From JAWLCG01 sp041687295 (GTDB lineage: Bacteria > Planctomycetota > Phycisphaerae > SM23-33 > FEN-1343), in contig JAWLCG010000088.1 in the NCBI GenBank assembly GCA_041687295.1, positions 1-14,481 of the forward strand: DNA of 14,481 nucleotides, given 5' to 3'. Under the pieces are notes generated by a model. The model was not told where the DNA came from, ran no database searches, and saw only the letters and a program-made list of their open reading frames with translations. This document shows positions 13,578-14,481 of the stretch, one piece after another (positions within the stretch are counted from its first letter, which is position 1; the number at the start of each line of letters is the position of its first letter). The position numbers and the translations under genes are program-made.

Positions 13578-13766
13578 ATGAGCCGCCTACCCATTACCCA
13601 AGGTACCGCCTACAAGCCGATGCCGGACGTCTACTCGGCCCTGCTGTTGGTGGGCATCCTGTTCATGCTGGTTGGCATTATCGTTGTCGGGCACGATCTG
13701 CTCAGTGCCAACGGCTACGGAATGAGCATCGGAGAGCTCTTCAGCAGTCCGAAGCTCCCGCAGTAG
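13578..13766 (+). CDS. Small single-helix membrane protein
   Basis: This 62-residue protein starts 13 bp after the coiled-coil gene, with GGAGG 6 nt before its ATG. One hydrophobic helix (YSALLLVGILFMLVGIIVVG, about 19-38) is flanked by a short Pro-containing N-terminus and a 24-residue tail. No family is recognised. The spacing and strong ribosome-binding site support a real gene in the same transcript as its neighbours. It may be a small partner of the coiled-coil protein or of MreB; this is inferred from position only. Confidence 0.75.
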   Translation: MSRLPITQGTAYKPMPDVYSALLLVGILFMLVGIIVVGHDLLSANGYGMSIGELFSSPKLPQ

Positions 13767-13787
13767 CCCGCTGCTGAACTGACGAAC

Positions 13788-13852
13788 GGCACGGCTCGCC
13801 GGCGGCCGACGGAGGACCCCCCGGGGCCCCGCCGGTGGCGGCGAGCCGTGCC
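13788..13852 (+). terminator. Large GC hairpin before mreB
   Basis: GGCACGGCTCGCCG (13788-13801) and CGGCGAGCCGTGCC (13839-13852) are perfect 14-bp arms around a 37-nt GC-rich loop. Only TTGCGC follows, so it is a poor intrinsic terminator. It may attenuate transcription, stabilise the upstream message or mark a processing site. A smaller stem (TTCAGCAG at 13740-13747 / CTGCTGAA at 13771-13778) spans the stop codon of the preceding gene. Confidence 0.55.
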
Positions 13853-13903
13853 TTGCGCCCCTCGGCCTGGCCGCCCAGGCCCCTTCGCCCGGGAGAGATC
13901 ACT

Positions 13904-14481
13904 TTGATCTTCGATTCGATTCTGGGTCTGTTCTCCGCCGACATGGGCATCGACCTGGGCACCTGCAACACCCTGGTCTGCGTCCGCGGGCAGGGCATCG
14001 TCCTCAACGAGCCCAGCGTCGTCGCCGTCAAGCGCGGCACCAACAAGGTCATGCAGAACGGCAACGCCGTCGGCCTGGTCGCCAAGGAGATGCTCGGCAA
14101 GACGCCCAGCAGCATCTCGGCGATTCGGCCCCTCAAGGACGGCGTCATCGCCGACTTCGACATCACCGAGGCCATGCTCGGCTACTTCATCCGCAAGGTC
14201 CACGGCGGGCGGCTGGCGAGCTTCCGCCGCCCCCGCGTCGTCATCGCCGTGCCCTCGGGCATCACCGCCGTCGAGAAACGGGCCGTCTACAACTCCGCCG
14301 AACGCGCCGGCGCCCGCCGCGTCTACCTCGTCGAAGAGCCCATGGCCGCTGGCATCGGCGCGGGCCTGCCCATCATCGAGCCCACCGCCAGCATGATCGT
14401 CGACATCGGCGGCGGCACCACCGAGGTCGCCATCATGAGCCTCGGCGACATCAGCGTCTGCGAGTCCATCCGCGTCGCCGG
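13904..14481 (+). CDS. mreB: MreB, actin-like rod-shape protein (3' end cut off by the window)
   Basis: The window holds the first 192 codons of MreB, the cytoplasmic actin homologue that organises lateral cell-wall synthesis. Phosphate-1 loop DLGTCNT (17-23), GIVLNEPSVVAV (31-42), IRPLKDGVIADF (74-85), VEEPMAAGIGAGLP (143-156, catalytic-site Glu145) and phosphate-2 DIGGGTTEVA (167-176) are all present. The TTG at 13904 is chosen because GGGAGAG lies 6 nt upstream and because MIFDSILGLFSADMGIDLGT matches the usual amphipathic N-terminus; starting at the ATG of residue 14 would remove it. A TTG start may lower its translation. Cys at 21 replaces the common Ala of DLGTANT. The gene follows the coiled-coil and small membrane protein genes on the same strand after a 137-bp gap with a large hairpin. 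Confidence 0.97.
   Translation, partial: MIFDSILGLFSADMGIDLGTCNTLVCVRGQGIVLNEPSVVAVKRGTNKVMQNGNAVGLVAKEMLGKTPSSISAIRPLKDGVIADFDITEAMLGYFIRKVHGGRLASFRRPRVVIAVPSGITAVEKRAVYNSAERAGARRVYLVEEPMAAGIGAGLPIIEPTASMIVDIGGGTTEVAIMSLGDISVCESIRVA

Overview
The window is GC-rich and its genes use strong G/C third positions. It carries chromosomal housekeeping genes, one insertion sequence and an unusual density of dispersed intergenic repeats. There is no rRNA or taxonomic marker beyond a partial mreB. The mreB sequence, the soluble GH127-like glycosidase and repeat families that I recall from uncultured Planctomycetota (Phycisphaerae-like) genomes suggest a planctomycete. That placement is an inference.

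Layout, left to right. 1-275: no supportable gene. 276-460: a tRNA-Asn (GTT) gene on the minus strand with its own promoter, a hairpin-forming leader and a canonical Rho-independent terminator. 461-717: hairpins only. 718-2424 (minus): a cytoplasmic GH127/DUF1680-like glycosidase. 2425-2637: divergent promoter region. 2638-5602 (plus): a three-gene iron cluster of a DtxR/MntR-family regulator, FeoA and FeoB. 5603-6524: about 0.9 kb without genes, holding three copies of a short repeat, other palindromes and two terminator-like hairpins. 6525-8213: a complete 1,689-bp insertion sequence with perfect 24-bp inverted repeats. Its transposase is split into two frames joined by a candidate programmed -1 frameshift (A_AAG_GGG). 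8214-8520: a long cruciform repeat and another palindrome. 8521-9345 (minus): an unrecognised membrane-anchored exported protein. 9667-12527 (plus): lnt, overlapping by 4 bp a HEAT-repeat lipoprotein gene. 12574-14481 (plus): a strong promoter, a structured leader, a membrane-anchored coiled-coil protein with MreC-like architecture, a 62-residue membrane protein and mreB (cut off by the window edge).

How genes fit together: the metalloregulator probably controls FeoAB ferrous iron uptake. Lnt N-acylates lipoproteins, and the gene overlapping it encodes one. The coiled-coil protein and the small membrane protein share a promoter with mreB and may help anchor or organise the cell-shape machinery. 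The best candidates for something undescribed are the frameshifting IS inserted at a terminator T-tract, the CGGA-TGC-TCCG palindrome family, the structured leader of the mre cluster, and the MreC-like protein upstream of mreB.
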